A stretch of DNA of 64,000 bases from Halobacillus dabanensis (GCF_900114165.1 NZ_FOSB01000013.1:47983-111982); one strand, 5' to 3'. Positions 16,758 through 26,400 are shown, counted from the first letter of the stretch. Numbers and translations are program-made. The notes: generated by a model not told the origin, from the sequence alone.

Positions 16758-18440
16758 TTAATTGGCAAAATAATATACAACCGATTCGTATGGACGAAGG
16801 CTGATGTTTCTGTAATCTGTTGTAGAGTCTTCATAATTGCTCAAGAGGATTTCAGCTTCCCCGTCTAATGGGACTTCCGCCGGTATAGCGAAGTTCGTTT
16901 CTTCTCCGTAAAAGTTATTAACGACAAGAAGTTTTTCTCCATTCCATTCGCGCAAATATGCGAATACACGGTCATGTTCTGGTCTCAAGAGGAGGTAATC
17001 TCCATGAGTGATAATGTCATGGGATTTGCGTAACTCGATAAGCTTCTGATAGTGATTGAAAATGGAATCTTTTTTATCCAGGACTACTTCTGCGTTAATG
17101 TCCCTATAGTTATCAGCCACACTTATCCATGGAGTCCCACTTGTGAAGCCAGCATTTTTTTCGGTATTCCATTGGACAGGTGTACGGGAATTGTCACGGG
17201 ATTTCTGTTTTAAAATATCCATGATCCTCTCTTCCCTTACACCCTTCGCTTTGAACTCTTCATACATATTCAAAGACTCCACATCGCGATAGCGTTCGAT
17301 ACTCTCGAATTTCGGATTCGTCATCCCGAATTCTTCTCCCTGATATATATACGGAGTTCCTTGCATCATATGGATGGTTGTTGCCAGCATCTTTCCTGAT
17401 TTCTCTGGGTATTTTTCATCATCACCAAATCTGGATAGGACACGCGGCTGGTCGTGATTACACCAGAACAAGGCATTCCAGCCATTTCCTTTGTTCATTT
17501 CATCCTGCCACTTAGAGAGAATTTGCTTTAGTTCCTGAAAGTCAAAATCTGCAACTGTCCACTTTTCCCCATTCGGATAGTCGACTTTCAAATGATGAAA
17601 GCTAAACGTCATACTCAACTCATTACGCTCGGGAGCTGTGTATTTAATGCAATGTTCAATCGTCGTTGAAGACATCTCCCCGACAGTCATCAAATCATAG
17701 GGTTCGAATACTTCACGGTTCATTTCCTGCATGAACTCGTGCACACGGGGACCATCGGTGTAAAATTTACGTCCGTCCCCAGGCGCTACACTTCCGTCAT
17801 CATTAGGGAACTCTTGATCTTTTGAAATAAGGTTGATGACGTCGAGTCGGAAGCCGTCTACCCCTCTTTCAGCCCAGAAGCGCATCATTTCATATATTTC
17901 TTCGCGCATCTGTTCGTTTTCCCAGTTCAAATCTGCTTGAGTCACGTCGAATAGATGCAGGTAGTATTGACCAGTTTCCTTATCATATTCCCATGCATTC
18001 CCACCGAATTTAGATTGCCAATTCGTCGGCTCTTCCCCATTTACAGGTTTACGCCAAATATAATAATCACGGTAGGGGTTGTCTTTCGATTTCTTCGATT
18101 CCTGGAACCAATGGTGTTCTGTGGACGTGTGATTGACTACGATATCCATAATCAATTTCATCCCTCGATCATGCGTTTCCTGGAGTAACCGCTCGAAGTC
18201 TTCCATTGTCCCATATTCCTCGTGGATATCAAAATAATCACTGATGTCATATCCATTATCATTTTGCGGAGACTTGTACATCGGGGTCAGCCAAAGGACA
18301 TCGACCCCGAGTTTCTTCAAATAATCTAACTTTTCTATAATGCCTTGAATGTCACCGACACCGTTCCCTGTCGTGTCATTAAAACTTTTCGGATAAATTT
18401 GATAAACGACAGCTTTTTTCCACCAAGGTTGTTCAATCAT
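16758..18440 (-). CDS. treA: Trehalose-6-phosphate hydrolase (phosphotrehalase)
   Basis: 560 residues, GH13 family. The start WWKKAVVYQIYPKSF is typical. Catalytic residues are visible in GFRLDVI (Asp nucleophile, ~200), VGEMS (Glu, ~255) and NHDQPR (Asp, ~325). It splits imported trehalose-6-phosphate to glucose and glucose-6-phosphate in the cytosol. It sits between the transporter gene treP and treR, 23 bases after treP. An oligo-1,6-glucosidase is the only close alternative; the operon makes it unlikely. Confidence 0.93.
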   Translation of the reverse strand: MIEQPWWKKAVVYQIYPKSFNDTTGNGVGDIQGIIEKLDYLKKLGVDVLWLTPMYKSPQNDNGYDISDYFDIHEEYGTMEDFERLLQETHDRGMKLIMDIVVNHTSTEHHWFQESKKSKDNPYRDYYIWRKPVNGEEPTNWQSKFGGNAWEYDKETGQYYLHLFDVTQADLNWENEQMREEIYEMMRFWAERGVDGFRLDVINLISKDQEFPNDDGSVAPGDGRKFYTDGPRVHEFMQEMNREVFEPYDLMTVGEMSSTTIEHCIKYTAPERNELSMTFSFHHLKVDYPNGEKWTVADFDFQELKQILSKWQDEMNKGNGWNALFWCNHDQPRVLSRFGDDEKYPEKSGKMLATTIHMMQGTPYIYQGEEFGMTNPKFESIERYRDVESLNMYEEFKAKGVREERIMDILKQKSRDNSRTPVQWNTEKNAGFTSGTPWISVADNYRDINAEVVLDKKDSIFNHYQKLIELRKSHDIITHGDYLLLRPEHDRVFAYLREWNGEKLLVVNNFYGEETNFAIPAEVPLDGEAEILLSNYEDSTTDYRNISLRPYESVVYYFAN

Positions 18441-18463
18441 TGTAGCACCACCGTTTCAAAATT

Positions 18464-19873
18464 TTATACGTCTTTTTTACGCTTGGCATATAGGTACGTA
18501 CCGACAAGCGGAAGAACGATAACAATAATCATACCGATTATAAAGTCGAACCAGTAATCAGCTACAATCGAAAAGATCCCTGGAACACCACCGACTCCAA
18601 TAGAGCTTGCTAATACCCCTTGAGCAGATATATATAATCCTGCGATTGCAGAAGAACTTATAGCGATGATAAAAGGGTACTTGAAGCGTAAGTTCACACC
18701 AAACAAGGCTGGTTCTGTGATCCCTAACCATGCTGATATTCCGGAAGATACCCCCAGACCTTTCAACTTATCGTCTTTCGCTGCTAACCAAATCGCAAAT
18801 GCGGCTGAACCTTGAGCAATGTTGGATAGAGCAAGCATCGGCCACAGGAAGGTTGTTCCTGTACTACCTACCAATTGAATATCTACAGCTAAGAAGGTAT
18901 GGTGCATACCTGTGATTACGAGTACTCCATAAAGTCCACCGTAGATGAATCCACCTAACCATGCAAATGTATCAAAGATGTTTACAAGGCCATCTGTAAT
19001 CCAGTTACCTATTCCAAATGTGATCGGTCCAATGATGATAAACGTCAAGAAGCCAGTGACTAGTAAAGAAATCGGACCAACAAATAACAATTGTATACTA
19101 TCAGGAATTCTGTTACGTAAAAACAATTCAATTTTCGTCAATACATAGGAAGCGACTAAAACAGGTAAAACTTGACCCTGATAGCCGATTTTTTCTACTT
19201 GCATTCCAAATAAATCCCATGTTGGCACGGATCCATCAGCGACAGCGTCACCGTAAGACCATGCATTAAGCAGATCAGGATGGACAAGGACTAGACCGAT
19301 AACAATACCGAGAATCGGACTACCACCGAACTTTTTAACAGCCGACCAACCTATAAGTCCGGGCAAGAACACGAATGCAGTGTTCGCTATAATAATGATC
19401 ATGTTAGCTATATCTGCCCATTGTGGATACACATCAATAATCGATTGTTCGTCCCAGAAGATTCCTTGGGCTGTAAGAATGTTATTAATTCCTAATAGCA
19501 AACCTGCAGTAACGATGGCAGGTAAGATAGGAATGAATATGTCCGCCAACGTTTTGATCGCACGCTGAAGCGGGTTCATATTCCCTTTTGAGGCTTCTTT
19601 TACTTCCTCTTTGGAAGACTCTCCAATACCCGCAAGAGCTACTAATTCTTTATAAACCTTATCAACGGTCCCTTGCCCGACTACAATCTGAAATTGGCCA
19701 TTTGTTGAAAAAGATCCTTTTACAGCATCGATATTATTCAACTTTTCATTATCTACTATTCCTTCATCATGCAGTGCTAAACGCAGGCGTGTGACACAGT
19801 GGGTAGCAGCAGATAAGTTTTCCTTTCCGCCGATCGCTTCCAGTATTTGCTCGGCCTGTTTCTTATGGTTCAT
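18464..19873 (-). CDS. treP: PTS trehalose transporter subunit IIBC
   Basis: 469 residues. The N-terminal IIB domain has the phosphorylated cysteine in THCVTRLRLAL (~26). About ten membrane segments of a glucose-superfamily IIC domain follow, with GMHHTFLAV and GITEPALFG. It imports and phosphorylates trehalose. There is no IIA domain in the protein; a separate IIA gene lies 23 bases upstream. The ATG follows GGAGGG at about 19881-19886. Confidence 0.92.
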   Translation of the reverse strand: MNHKKQAEQILEAIGGKENLSAATHCVTRLRLALHDEGIVDNEKLNNIDAVKGSFSTNGQFQIVVGQGTVDKVYKELVALAGIGESSKEEVKEASKGNMNPLQRAIKTLADIFIPILPAIVTAGLLLGINNILTAQGIFWDEQSIIDVYPQWADIANMIIIIANTAFVFLPGLIGWSAVKKFGGSPILGIVIGLVLVHPDLLNAWSYGDAVADGSVPTWDLFGMQVEKIGYQGQVLPVLVASYVLTKIELFLRNRIPDSIQLLFVGPISLLVTGFLTFIIIGPITFGIGNWITDGLVNIFDTFAWLGGFIYGGLYGVLVITGMHHTFLAVDIQLVGSTGTTFLWPMLALSNIAQGSAAFAIWLAAKDDKLKGLGVSSGISAWLGITEPALFGVNLRFKYPFIIAISSSAIAGLYISAQGVLASSIGVGGVPGIFSIVADYWFDFIIGMIIVIVLPLVGTYLYAKRKKDV

Positions 19874-19896
19874 TACAATCCCTCCGCTGTCCTTTA

Positions 19897-20385
19897 TTAT
19901 TTTTTCTTAACTGTCATTAATGAAGTGGATCCTGCTTTCAACTCGACATCTTCTTCTACATGTACCTCAAAGCTATCACTATTTGTAATGATAATTGGAG
20001 TTATCGTACTCTTCGCCTTTTCTTTAACTAAGTCCAAATCAAAAGAAATTAACTTGTCCCCGACACTCACTTTATCCCCCTGAGCTGCAAAAGCTTCAAA
20101 ACCTTCGCCTTCCATCGCTACCGTTTCCAAACCGATATGAATCAAGACTTCTGCTCCGCTTTTCGTCTCCAGACCTACGGCATGCTTTGTAGGAAAGACT
20201 TGAACAACCTTTCCTTCCACTGGGCTAACTACAAGTCCGTCTTCCGGATCCACAGCTATCCCCTCCCCCATCATCTTTTGAGAAAAGACAGGGTCCGGCA
20301 CTTCTTCTAATGCCACCTTCTTTCCTGTTAAAGGTGAAGTTACATTTAATACTGTCTCTTTATTTCCAAACAATTTCTTAAACAA
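19897..20385 (-). CDS. PTS glucose-type EIIA (Crr-like), first gene of the trehalose operon
   Basis: 162 residues. The phospho-His motif is in VLIHIGLETVAMEGEGF and the fold marker SPVEGKVVQVFPTKH is present. The true start is a TTG at 20385 with AGGAGGA seven bases upstream (MFKKLFGNKETV); the open frame that continues to 20481 crosses the operator region and is not coding. It passes phosphate from HPr to TreP. B. subtilis TreP relies on EIIA proteins encoded elsewhere, so a dedicated EIIA here is a local difference. Confidence 0.88.
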   Translation of the reverse strand: MFKKLFGNKETVLNVTSPLTGKKVALEEVPDPVFSQKMMGEGIAVDPEDGLVVSPVEGKVVQVFPTKHAVGLETKSGAEVLIHIGLETVAMEGEGFEAFAAQGDKVSVGDKLISFDLDLVKEKAKSTITPIIITNSDSFEVHVEEDVELKAGSTSLMTVKKK

Positions 20386-20398
20386 ACTCGATCTCCTC

Positions 20399-20415
20399 CT
20401 CAAACGCTTACATAT
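20399..20415 (-). promoter_or_regulatory. Possible cre (CcpA) site in the tre leader
   Basis: On the minus strand ATGTAAGCGTTTGAGG agrees with the cre consensus WTGNAANCGNWNNCW except at the last two positions. It lies between the operators and the ribosome site, where CcpA could act as a roadblock. Carbon catabolite control of trehalose uptake would be expected. Confidence 0.45.
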
Positions 20416-20427
20416 ATTTGTTTTATA

Positions 20428-20474
20428 ACTTGTATATACATGATTCAATTTGATTATAATTTGTATATACAAGT
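20428..20474 (-). promoter_or_regulatory. Two TreR operators
   Basis: TTGTATATACAA is a perfect 12-bp palindrome at 20461-20472, and CTTGTATATACATG (20429-20442) is a second copy with one mismatch in the palindrome. They are 32 bases apart. B. subtilis TreR uses the same TTGTATATACAA-type palindrome in pairs, so identification is strong. Confidence 0.85.
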
Positions 20475-20799
20475 TATGCAACCGTTAACAACATATTATT
20501 ATTAATGGATTTCCCTTCCTTCCGGTTGAAAAACTTATTTATGTAAAAATTACAAAGGAATCCTCTCTAGGTTAGTAAATGATTTAGGTAATACAACCTT
20601 TTTCTTCATTTTATAGACCATGCAGCTATCCTCCCTCGAAATGTATATCCATTTCCCACTTATTTTCCAAATATGATGACTTCAAAGGTTTCGGATCCTG
20701 GCCATTTATGTTATATATTTAGGGTGTCGAAATAAAAAGGAAGAAGGGATCATTATCCTCAATAAACAACACTCTCAAGCGAAAAAGAACTTATGGATC

Positions 20800-21987
20800 A
20801 TGTGGTTCGCAAATTTCTTTATTGCTGGAAGTATCACTATGGTCCTTCCGTTTTTGTCTTTGTATATAGAAGAACTCGGAAACTACTCTGATGCTTATGT
20901 ACAAACATGGTCTGGATGGGTTTTCGGTGTGACATTTGTGTCTGCTTTTTTATGCTCACCTATTTGGGGAAAAATCGGAGATAAGTATGGCAGAAAGAAA
21001 ATACTGATCCTTTCTGCCAGCGGACTCGCTCTTTCCGTTTTACTAATGGGGTTCGTCACCTCCGTGTGGCAACTCTTCCTCCTTCGCTTGTTTATGGGAG
21101 TTTTCACAGGTTTCATCCCAATGTCCCAGGCGCTCATTTCCACCCAGACACCTAAAAACATCGCTGGTCAGGTTCTTGGTTCATTACAAACTGGAAGTAT
21201 TACCGGAAGTTTAATGGGGCCGATGCTTGGTGGATGGATTGCAGACTCTATTGGTTATGCGACCACCTTTCAATACGTATCCATTACAGTCGCACTCTCT
21301 GCCTTGATTGTTTACTTCGGTATCCATGAACAACGGATTGAAAAAGAGGGGGATGATGAAAAAGCGAGCTACCGATCAAAGGAAGTGCTGGCCCATATTT
21401 TGAAGCACCCTGTGTTATTGATGGTCATGGTTGTATCGTTATTTGTTCAAATCGCCCATTTCAGCATTCAACCGATCCTTTCTTTATTTGTCGGAGAATT
21501 ACATGGGCTAGAAAACTTAGCACTTTTTTCTGGAATTGCTTTTTCAGCAGCTGGGCTCGGCAACTTGATGATGGCAAGACAGTGGGGGAAAATCGCAGAT
21601 CGAATCGGCTATATAAAAATCCTTGTCGTTTTATTATTTATGGCAGGGATCGTTTATCTACCCGCCGCTTTCGTTACTAACATATGGCAATTGGTCGCCC
21701 TTCGATTCTTACTGGGGGTATCAATTGGCGGCATCATTCCCGTTCGTACCGCCTACATTCGTCAGGAAGCCCCTGTTGCTATGCAAGGAGAAGTGTTAGG
21801 CTACAATACGAGCATTCGCTTCCTTGGTAATATTATAGGTCCCTCTATGGGTGGAATGATTGCAGGGTTTTATGGTTTTTCCATGGTGTTTTTTGTTACT
21901 AGTGGATTACTGATATTTTCTGGAGCCCTTATGTTCGTAACTATGAATAAAAAACATGCCTCTCCTAAACAAGTTCCCAGTTATTAA
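20800..21987 (+). CDS. MFS multidrug efflux transporter, MdtG-like
   Basis: 395 residues from the first ATG, 12 membrane segments. MFS motif A is GKIGDKYGRKK; the second half has GKIADRIGYIK. The closest families are DHA1 drug exporters. The ATG at 20800 falls at the start of the first membrane helix and has no ribosome site, while the frame stays open upstream to AAGGAAGAAGGG at 20737-20748. A non-standard ATT start at 20752 would add 16 charged residues (ILNKQHSQAKKNLWI) and is more likely. The substrate is unknown. It is a single gene. Confidence 0.8.
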   Translation: MWFANFFIAGSITMVLPFLSLYIEELGNYSDAYVQTWSGWVFGVTFVSAFLCSPIWGKIGDKYGRKKILILSASGLALSVLLMGFVTSVWQLFLLRLFMGVFTGFIPMSQALISTQTPKNIAGQVLGSLQTGSITGSLMGPMLGGWIADSIGYATTFQYVSITVALSALIVYFGIHEQRIEKEGDDEKASYRSKEVLAHILKHPVLLMVMVVSLFVQIAHFSIQPILSLFVGELHGLENLALFSGIAFSAAGLGNLMMARQWGKIADRIGYIKILVVLLFMAGIVYLPAAFVTNIWQLVALRFLLGVSIGGIIPVRTAYIRQEAPVAMQGEVLGYNTSIRFLGNIIGPSMGGMIAGFYGFSMVFFVTSGLLIFSGALMFVTMNKKHASPKQVPSY

Positions 21988-22046
21988 ACAACTTTTTCTG
22001 CTGGCCTTCTGTTAATATAGGTGTAAAGACATAAGGAGAGGATACA

Positions 22047-22595
22047 ATGAACCGCGCTTTAGTCGTCATTGATTACACGAACGATTTTGTTGCCGATGAG
22101 GGAGCGTTAACCTGTGGTAAACCGGCCCAAGTATTAGAAAATTACATGGATGACCTTACCCGACAGTTTTTAAATGGCGGAGATCTTGTGGTAATGGGAG
22201 TAGATGTGCATGAAAAAGACGATCCATATCATCCAGAAACGCCCCTCTTCCCTCCTCATAACATTCGCGGAACGAGCGGACGCGATTTATATGGGACACT
22301 TCAAAACATTTACGAGCAAAATAAACACAAAGAAAATTTGCTCTATATAGATAAGACTCGTTACAGCGCCTTTGCAGGAACGGACCTTGACTTAAAATTT
22401 CGAGAACGTGGGATTAATGACTTGCACCTTGTCGGAGTTTGCACAGATATTTGCGTTCTGCATACAGCCATTGACGCATATAACCATGGGTACACTATCC
22501 ACATCCATAAGAACGGTGTAGCCAGTTTCAACCAGACCGGCCACGACTGGGCTTTATCCCATTTCGAAACAACCTTAGGCGCAAAAATAATATAA
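22047..22595 (+). CDS. pncA: Nicotinamidase
   Basis: 182 residues, isochorismatase-like fold. The catalytic triad fits D9 (VIDYTNDF), a Lys in DKTRYSAFAGTD and the nucleophilic Cys in GVCTDICVLHTA. Metal ligands are expected in VDVHEKDDPYHPE. It is highly similar to B. subtilis PncA (YueJ), including length and FPPHNI. It turns nicotinamide into nicotinate for NAD salvage. The ATG follows AAGGAGAGG. It is a single gene, 59 bases after the MFS gene. Confidence 0.92.
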   Translation: MNRALVVIDYTNDFVADEGALTCGKPAQVLENYMDDLTRQFLNGGDLVVMGVDVHEKDDPYHPETPLFPPHNIRGTSGRDLYGTLQNIYEQNKHKENLLYIDKTRYSAFAGTDLDLKFRERGINDLHLVGVCTDICVLHTAIDAYNHGYTIHIHKNGVASFNQTGHDWALSHFETTLGAKII

Positions 22596-22757
22596 CTCAT
22601 CAACTATCCGGCAGTATACTTGATGACTAGATTTTTAGATATTTGGGGCGAGTTTCCCGAAAAATCTGAGGGTGAACCTGCCCTATATTGGAGGACAATC
22701 ATCCTTTGATGCCTTGGCTATATGAATTTTCAGCCACCAAAGTTCCTTACTTTTACA

Positions 22758-22945
22758 ATGCGGTTTCGAGAATTTCTAAATCGTATGGCGTGGGAAAACG
22801 GGGGTCTCCTGAGGGAATGGATGGGAGGCGAGACCCGCAGAGCTTTTGCTGGCTTGCCCAATCACCAAGGAAAGCTACTTGTTTTCCCACCCACTATATT
22901 CACAACCAAACGTCTTCAAACTGAGCCTTCAAGAATAGGGAGCTT
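22758..22945. repeat. Dispersed intergenic repeat, copy 4 (decayed)
   Basis: It starts GCGGTTTCGAGAATTTC and ends GCCTTCAAGAATAGGGAGC. The interior keeps GGGTCTCCTGAGGG and GGCGAGACCCGC but has lost much of the hairpin complementarity. The 160 bases before it (22596-22757) hold only a partial match to the outer flank (GGCAGTATACTTGA). ORFs at 22688-22970 are products of it. Confidence 0.72.
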
Positions 22946-22961
22946 TGGTGGGGGAACGTTT

Positions 22962-23000
22962 AGGGGATGACCCTCCAATATTTGTTGGGGGTCATCCCCT
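22962..23000 (+). terminator. Rho-independent terminator
   Basis: AGGGGATGACCCTCCAA pairs with TTGGGGGTCATCCCCT with one bulge, then TTTACCTTTCT. It separates the repeat from the next MFS gene. Confidence 0.75.
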
Positions 23001-23079
23001 TTACCTTTCTCTTACCAGCGGACTTGTGGTATAGTACTTCGGGTGTCTAATGTTTTCATAGAAAGGAAGAAACGTCGAT

Positions 23080-24441
23080 ATGGAAGCAATAACCCGTCCT
23101 TCCAACGAGCACTTCCGGACAGTGTTCATTTTAAGTGCTTCTATTTTAATAGTGGTTATGAATACAACGATGTTCAACATAGCTTTACCCAATATATTGC
23201 GTGAGTTTGCTTTACAACCTTCTGAAGGAGCCTGGATTGTTTCAGGTTATTCTATCGTTCTTGCCATCTTTACGATCACGTTCACACGATTATCGGATTA
23301 CTTGCCCATCCGCACTTTGTTGACGCTTGGTATATGCATCTTCAGTCTTTCCTCATTCATAGGTTTTTTCGCTGAGAGTTATCTTTGGCTATTGATTGCC
23401 CGCTTAAGTCAAGCAGCAGGAGCAGCAGCCATCCCTGGGTTATCCATGGTTTTTGCCGGTCGATATATTCCGATGTCTAGACGCGGAAGTGCCTATGCCT
23501 TAATCGCATCCGCAACCTCTTTAGGCTTCGGGCTTGGTCCTGTTGTAGGCGGGGTCATTACCGATTTTCTCAACTGGAATTATCTTTTCCTTATTACTAC
23601 TATGGTCAGTGTACTGCTACCCGTTTTGTATAAATTCATGCCAACGGAAACATCAACACGTGCACGCTTTGATGTATTTGGTGCATTATTGTCCGGAAGT
23701 AGTGCAACTCTGTTTCTGCTCTATATTTCTACTTTCACCCCCTACTATTTATTAGGAGGGCTGCTTTCGGCAGCATTACTCTGGTGGAGGGTGAATCGGA
23801 CAAATGCGCCATTCATCCAACCCGGACTCGTTTTGAACAGGCATTATAGAAAAATTGTATTTCTAAGCTATGCCGGCTTCACTTTACACTTCGCCGTCTT
23901 ATTCTTAATGCCGATTATGCTTGAACAAGTATATGGTCGTGGGGCAGCTGCAATCGGATTTATTATTTTCCCTGGAGCTATGCTATCTGCAATCGCAGCT
24001 ATTTATGTCGGCCGCCTCATGGATGCTTACGGTAATGTTAAACTACTATTTTTATCACAAGGGTTACTGATGATTTCTGCCTTTATCTTCTTTTTCACAG
24101 CAGGAAAAAGTCCTTATATGATAATGATCGCTTATATGTTTACAAGCTTCGGGTTTTCAAGCCTTTCATCCAGCTCAACAAATGAAGTGTCAAGAATCTT
24201 ACCGACAGAACAGATTGGTGCGGGCATTGGTCTTAAACAACAGACCCACTTTATTGGCAGTGCCACCGGTTCTGTTCTCGCTGGTATTTTACTAGAACTA
24301 AGTTCGCAACCTTACACAGCTGAAAATTTCAAATTACCTTTCGGCTTCTTAATTGTTCTTATGTCTGCTTCAGCCATCGCCCTGGCTATCTATGCCCGCC
24401 AAATCAAGCAGGTGGAGAATGTTCAAGAAAATGACATTTGA
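23080..24441 (+). CDS. MFS transporter, DHA2/Tet(L)-like
   Basis: 453 residues with the usual 14-segment DHA2 layout. The N-terminal half has NTTMFNIALPNI, the loop RLSDYLPIRTL and GFGLGPVVGGVITDFLNWNYLF, which resembles Tet(L)/QacA-type exporters. The ATG follows GAAAGGAAG. No regulator or leader peptide gene is visible upstream, so drug resistance is not implied. Substrate unknown; proton-coupled export inferred from family. Confidence 0.82.
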   Translation: MEAITRPSNEHFRTVFILSASILIVVMNTTMFNIALPNILREFALQPSEGAWIVSGYSIVLAIFTITFTRLSDYLPIRTLLTLGICIFSLSSFIGFFAESYLWLLIARLSQAAGAAAIPGLSMVFAGRYIPMSRRGSAYALIASATSLGFGLGPVVGGVITDFLNWNYLFLITTMVSVLLPVLYKFMPTETSTRARFDVFGALLSGSSATLFLLYISTFTPYYLLGGLLSAALLWWRVNRTNAPFIQPGLVLNRHYRKIVFLSYAGFTLHFAVLFLMPIMLEQVYGRGAAAIGFIIFPGAMLSAIAAIYVGRLMDAYGNVKLLFLSQGLLMISAFIFFFTAGKSPYMIMIAYMFTSFGFSSLSSSSTNEVSRILPTEQIGAGIGLKQQTHFIGSATGSVLAGILLELSSQPYTAENFKLPFGFLIVLMSASAIALAIYARQIKQVENVQENDI

Positions 24442-24526
24442 ATTCTAAATGAAAATCGAATATGATGAACTATGGACTTTTATGTTAATTACTACTGTTT
24501 ATATATAAATATAGGAGGAATCACTT

Positions 24527-25468
24527 ATGAGCTCAAAAGATTATCGAGTTCTGCTGTATTATAAGTATGTCGACCTTCCTGACTATGAAGAATATTGCAA
24601 CAACCACCTGAAATTTTGTAAAGACCTTGGTTTGAAAGGGAGAATCATCGTTTCTCACGAAGGTATTAACGGCACTGTTTCAGGTACGGTGGAACAAGTG
24701 GAAGAATATATGGATTACGTTCGTTCCGATGAGCGTTTCGCAGATATCCATTTCAAAATTGATGAGCATGAAGGACACGCGTTCAAGAAAATGCATTGCC
24801 GTGTGAAACCAGAACTTGTCAACTGGAGTATCGAAGAAGACGACATCGACCCGAAAACCTTCGGCGGAAAACATTTGAAACCGAAAGAATTCAACGAAAT
24901 GCTGAAAGATGAAGATACAATCGTTATTGATGGACGTAATGAATATGAATACCGTATTGGTCACTTCCGCAATGCTATTCAACCAGATGTCAATCATTCC
25001 CGCGAGTTCCCTGAATGGATTGCAGAAAATGCCGATCAGTGGAAAGACAAGAAAGTCTTGACCTACTGCACAGGTGGAATCCGTTGTGAAAAACTCACAG
25101 GAATTCTGAAGAAAAATGGTGTCGAAGATGTCTATCAATTAGAAGGTGGCATTACCACTTATGGAAAAGACCCTGAGGTCAAAGGGGAACTTTTCGATGG
25201 TAAAATGTATGTATTCGATGAGCGTATTTCTGTACCGATCAACAAGGTGGAAGAGAAAATAATCGCTGAATGTGAGCATTGCGGGAAAGCAGAAGATCGT
25301 ATGATCAACTGTAGTAACCCTGTATGTAACCGTCAATATGTATGTTGCAAAGAATGTGAAGAAGAACAGCATGCCGCTTGTACAGCAGAATGCAAAGAAC
25401 ATCCTGAAAACCGCTGGGATGTTGTCCGCAAAAAACAAATTGATAAATATGACCGTATCAACGGATAA
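24527..25468 (+). CDS. trhO: tRNA uridine(34) hydroxylase TrhO
   Basis: 313 residues. Domain order: N-terminal ferredoxin-like region (to ~95), rhodanese domain with active loop TYCTGGIRCEK (~Cys 182), and a C-terminal cysteine cluster (CEHCGK, CSNPVCNRQYVCCKECEEE) likely to bind zinc. TrhO hydroxylates U34 of tRNAs as the first step of mo5U/cmo5U wobble modification with O2. Ribosome site AGGAGG just upstream. It is a single gene with its own terminator. Confidence 0.92.
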   Translation: MSSKDYRVLLYYKYVDLPDYEEYCNNHLKFCKDLGLKGRIIVSHEGINGTVSGTVEQVEEYMDYVRSDERFADIHFKIDEHEGHAFKKMHCRVKPELVNWSIEEDDIDPKTFGGKHLKPKEFNEMLKDEDTIVIDGRNEYEYRIGHFRNAIQPDVNHSREFPEWIAENADQWKDKKVLTYCTGGIRCEKLTGILKKNGVEDVYQLEGGITTYGKDPEVKGELFDGKMYVFDERISVPINKVEEKIIAECEHCGKAEDRMINCSNPVCNRQYVCCKECEEEQHAACTAECKEHPENRWDVVRKKQIDKYDRING

Positions 25469-25475
25469 TTATTTC

Positions 25476-25507
25476 CCCCACTTTTTTCGTAAGTGGGGTT
25501 TTTTATT
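25476..25507 (+). terminator. Terminator after trhO
   Basis: CCCCACTT pairs with AAGTGGGG around a 7-base loop and is followed by a T-run. Confidence 0.85.
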
Positions 25508-25550
25508 TAGTAATCTTACACGTCACCAGCGACTTGTAATATACGGGATA

Positions 25551-25583
25551 AAAAACCGCCCTCCTCTGAATAGTGAAGGGCGG
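25551..25583 (-). terminator. Terminator of pdxK
   Basis: CCGCCCT (25557-25563) pairs with AGGGCGG (25577-25583); the six As at 25551-25556 make the minus-strand T-run. Confidence 0.8.
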
Positions 25584-25599
25584 ATAGTTTATGGAAATG

Positions 25600-26400
25600 C
25601 TACTCTTTGATTCTATGGGCTGCATGATAAGTGGAACCGATACCGCGATCGAAAGATAAGGCATGTCGAATGGCAGTCGTTACAAATGACTTAGCACGAC
25701 GGACGGCTTCTTCTACTGGGAAACCATTAGCAAGCTCTGCCGTAATCGCTGCCGAGTATGTACAACCTGCCCCGCTTGTATGAGTAGTTTTCACACGTTC
25801 CGATTCCAGTTCCACCATACTTGATCCATCATAAAGCATGTCTACAGCAGGATAATTCTTCAAACTGCCCCCTTTGACCAATACATATTGAGGACCGAGC
25901 TGGTATAAGTCACTCGCCACCACTTTCATATCCTCCGGTGTTTCAGGTACAGGACAATTCAACATTCGTGCAGCTTCATGTAAATTAGGTGTCACTACTT
26001 TAGCAAGGGGCACCAATTTTTCCTTAAGTGTATCAATTGCTTCATCTTTCAATAATTGAGACCCCATTTTCCCAATCATCACAGGGTCGACCACCACATT
26101 TTTGTTTCCCGACTCTTTAATTAAACTAGCAGTCCGACTTATGATTTCCTTTGTGAAAAGCATGCCTGTTTTAAGAGCGTCTATACCGACATGTTCTAAA
26201 GAAGCATACACTTGTGCTTCAACTGACTCCACCTGTTGGGTGAATATTCCCTGGTCCGTCTGCTTGTTGTTAGCTACAATAGCTGTTATGGCACTCATCC
26301 CATAAACATTGAATTCTTCAAATGTCTTCAGATCAGCCTGGATACCTGCACTTCCTTGCGCAGCAGAACCAGCAATGGTCAACACTCTTCCTATACTCAT
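25600..26400 (-). CDS. pdxK: Pyridoxine/pyridoxal kinase (PdxK, ThiD-like fold)
   Basis: 266 residues, ribokinase fold. N-terminal LTIAGSAAQGSAGIQADLKTF and C-terminal anion hole HTSGAGCTYSAA with the catalytic Cys resemble B. subtilis PdxK, which phosphorylates vitamin B6 vitamers. In ThiD the first motif is usually GSDxSGGAG; the AAQGSAG form here is unusual for both. The start at 26400 (MSIGRVLTI) is preferred to the longer frame because GAGAGGGG lies before it. HMP kinase activity cannot be excluded. Confidence 0.82.
   Translation of the reverse strand: MSIGRVLTIAGSAAQGSAGIQADLKTFEEFNVYGMSAITAIVANNKQTDQGIFTQQVESVEAQVYASLEHVGIDALKTGMLFTKEIISRTASLIKESGNKNVVVDPVMIGKMGSQLLKDEAIDTLKEKLVPLAKVVTPNLHEAARMLNCPVPETPEDMKVVASDLYQLGPQYVLVKGGSLKNYPAVDMLYDGSSMVELESERVKTTHTSGAGCTYSAAITAELANGFPVEEAVRRAKSFVTTAIRHALSFDRGIGSTYHAAHRIKE

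Noticed and set aside
19897..20481. Longer 194-codon reading of the EIIA gene
   Set aside because: The extra N-terminus crosses the TreR operators and cre-like site; the TTG at 20385 has an ideal ribosome site.
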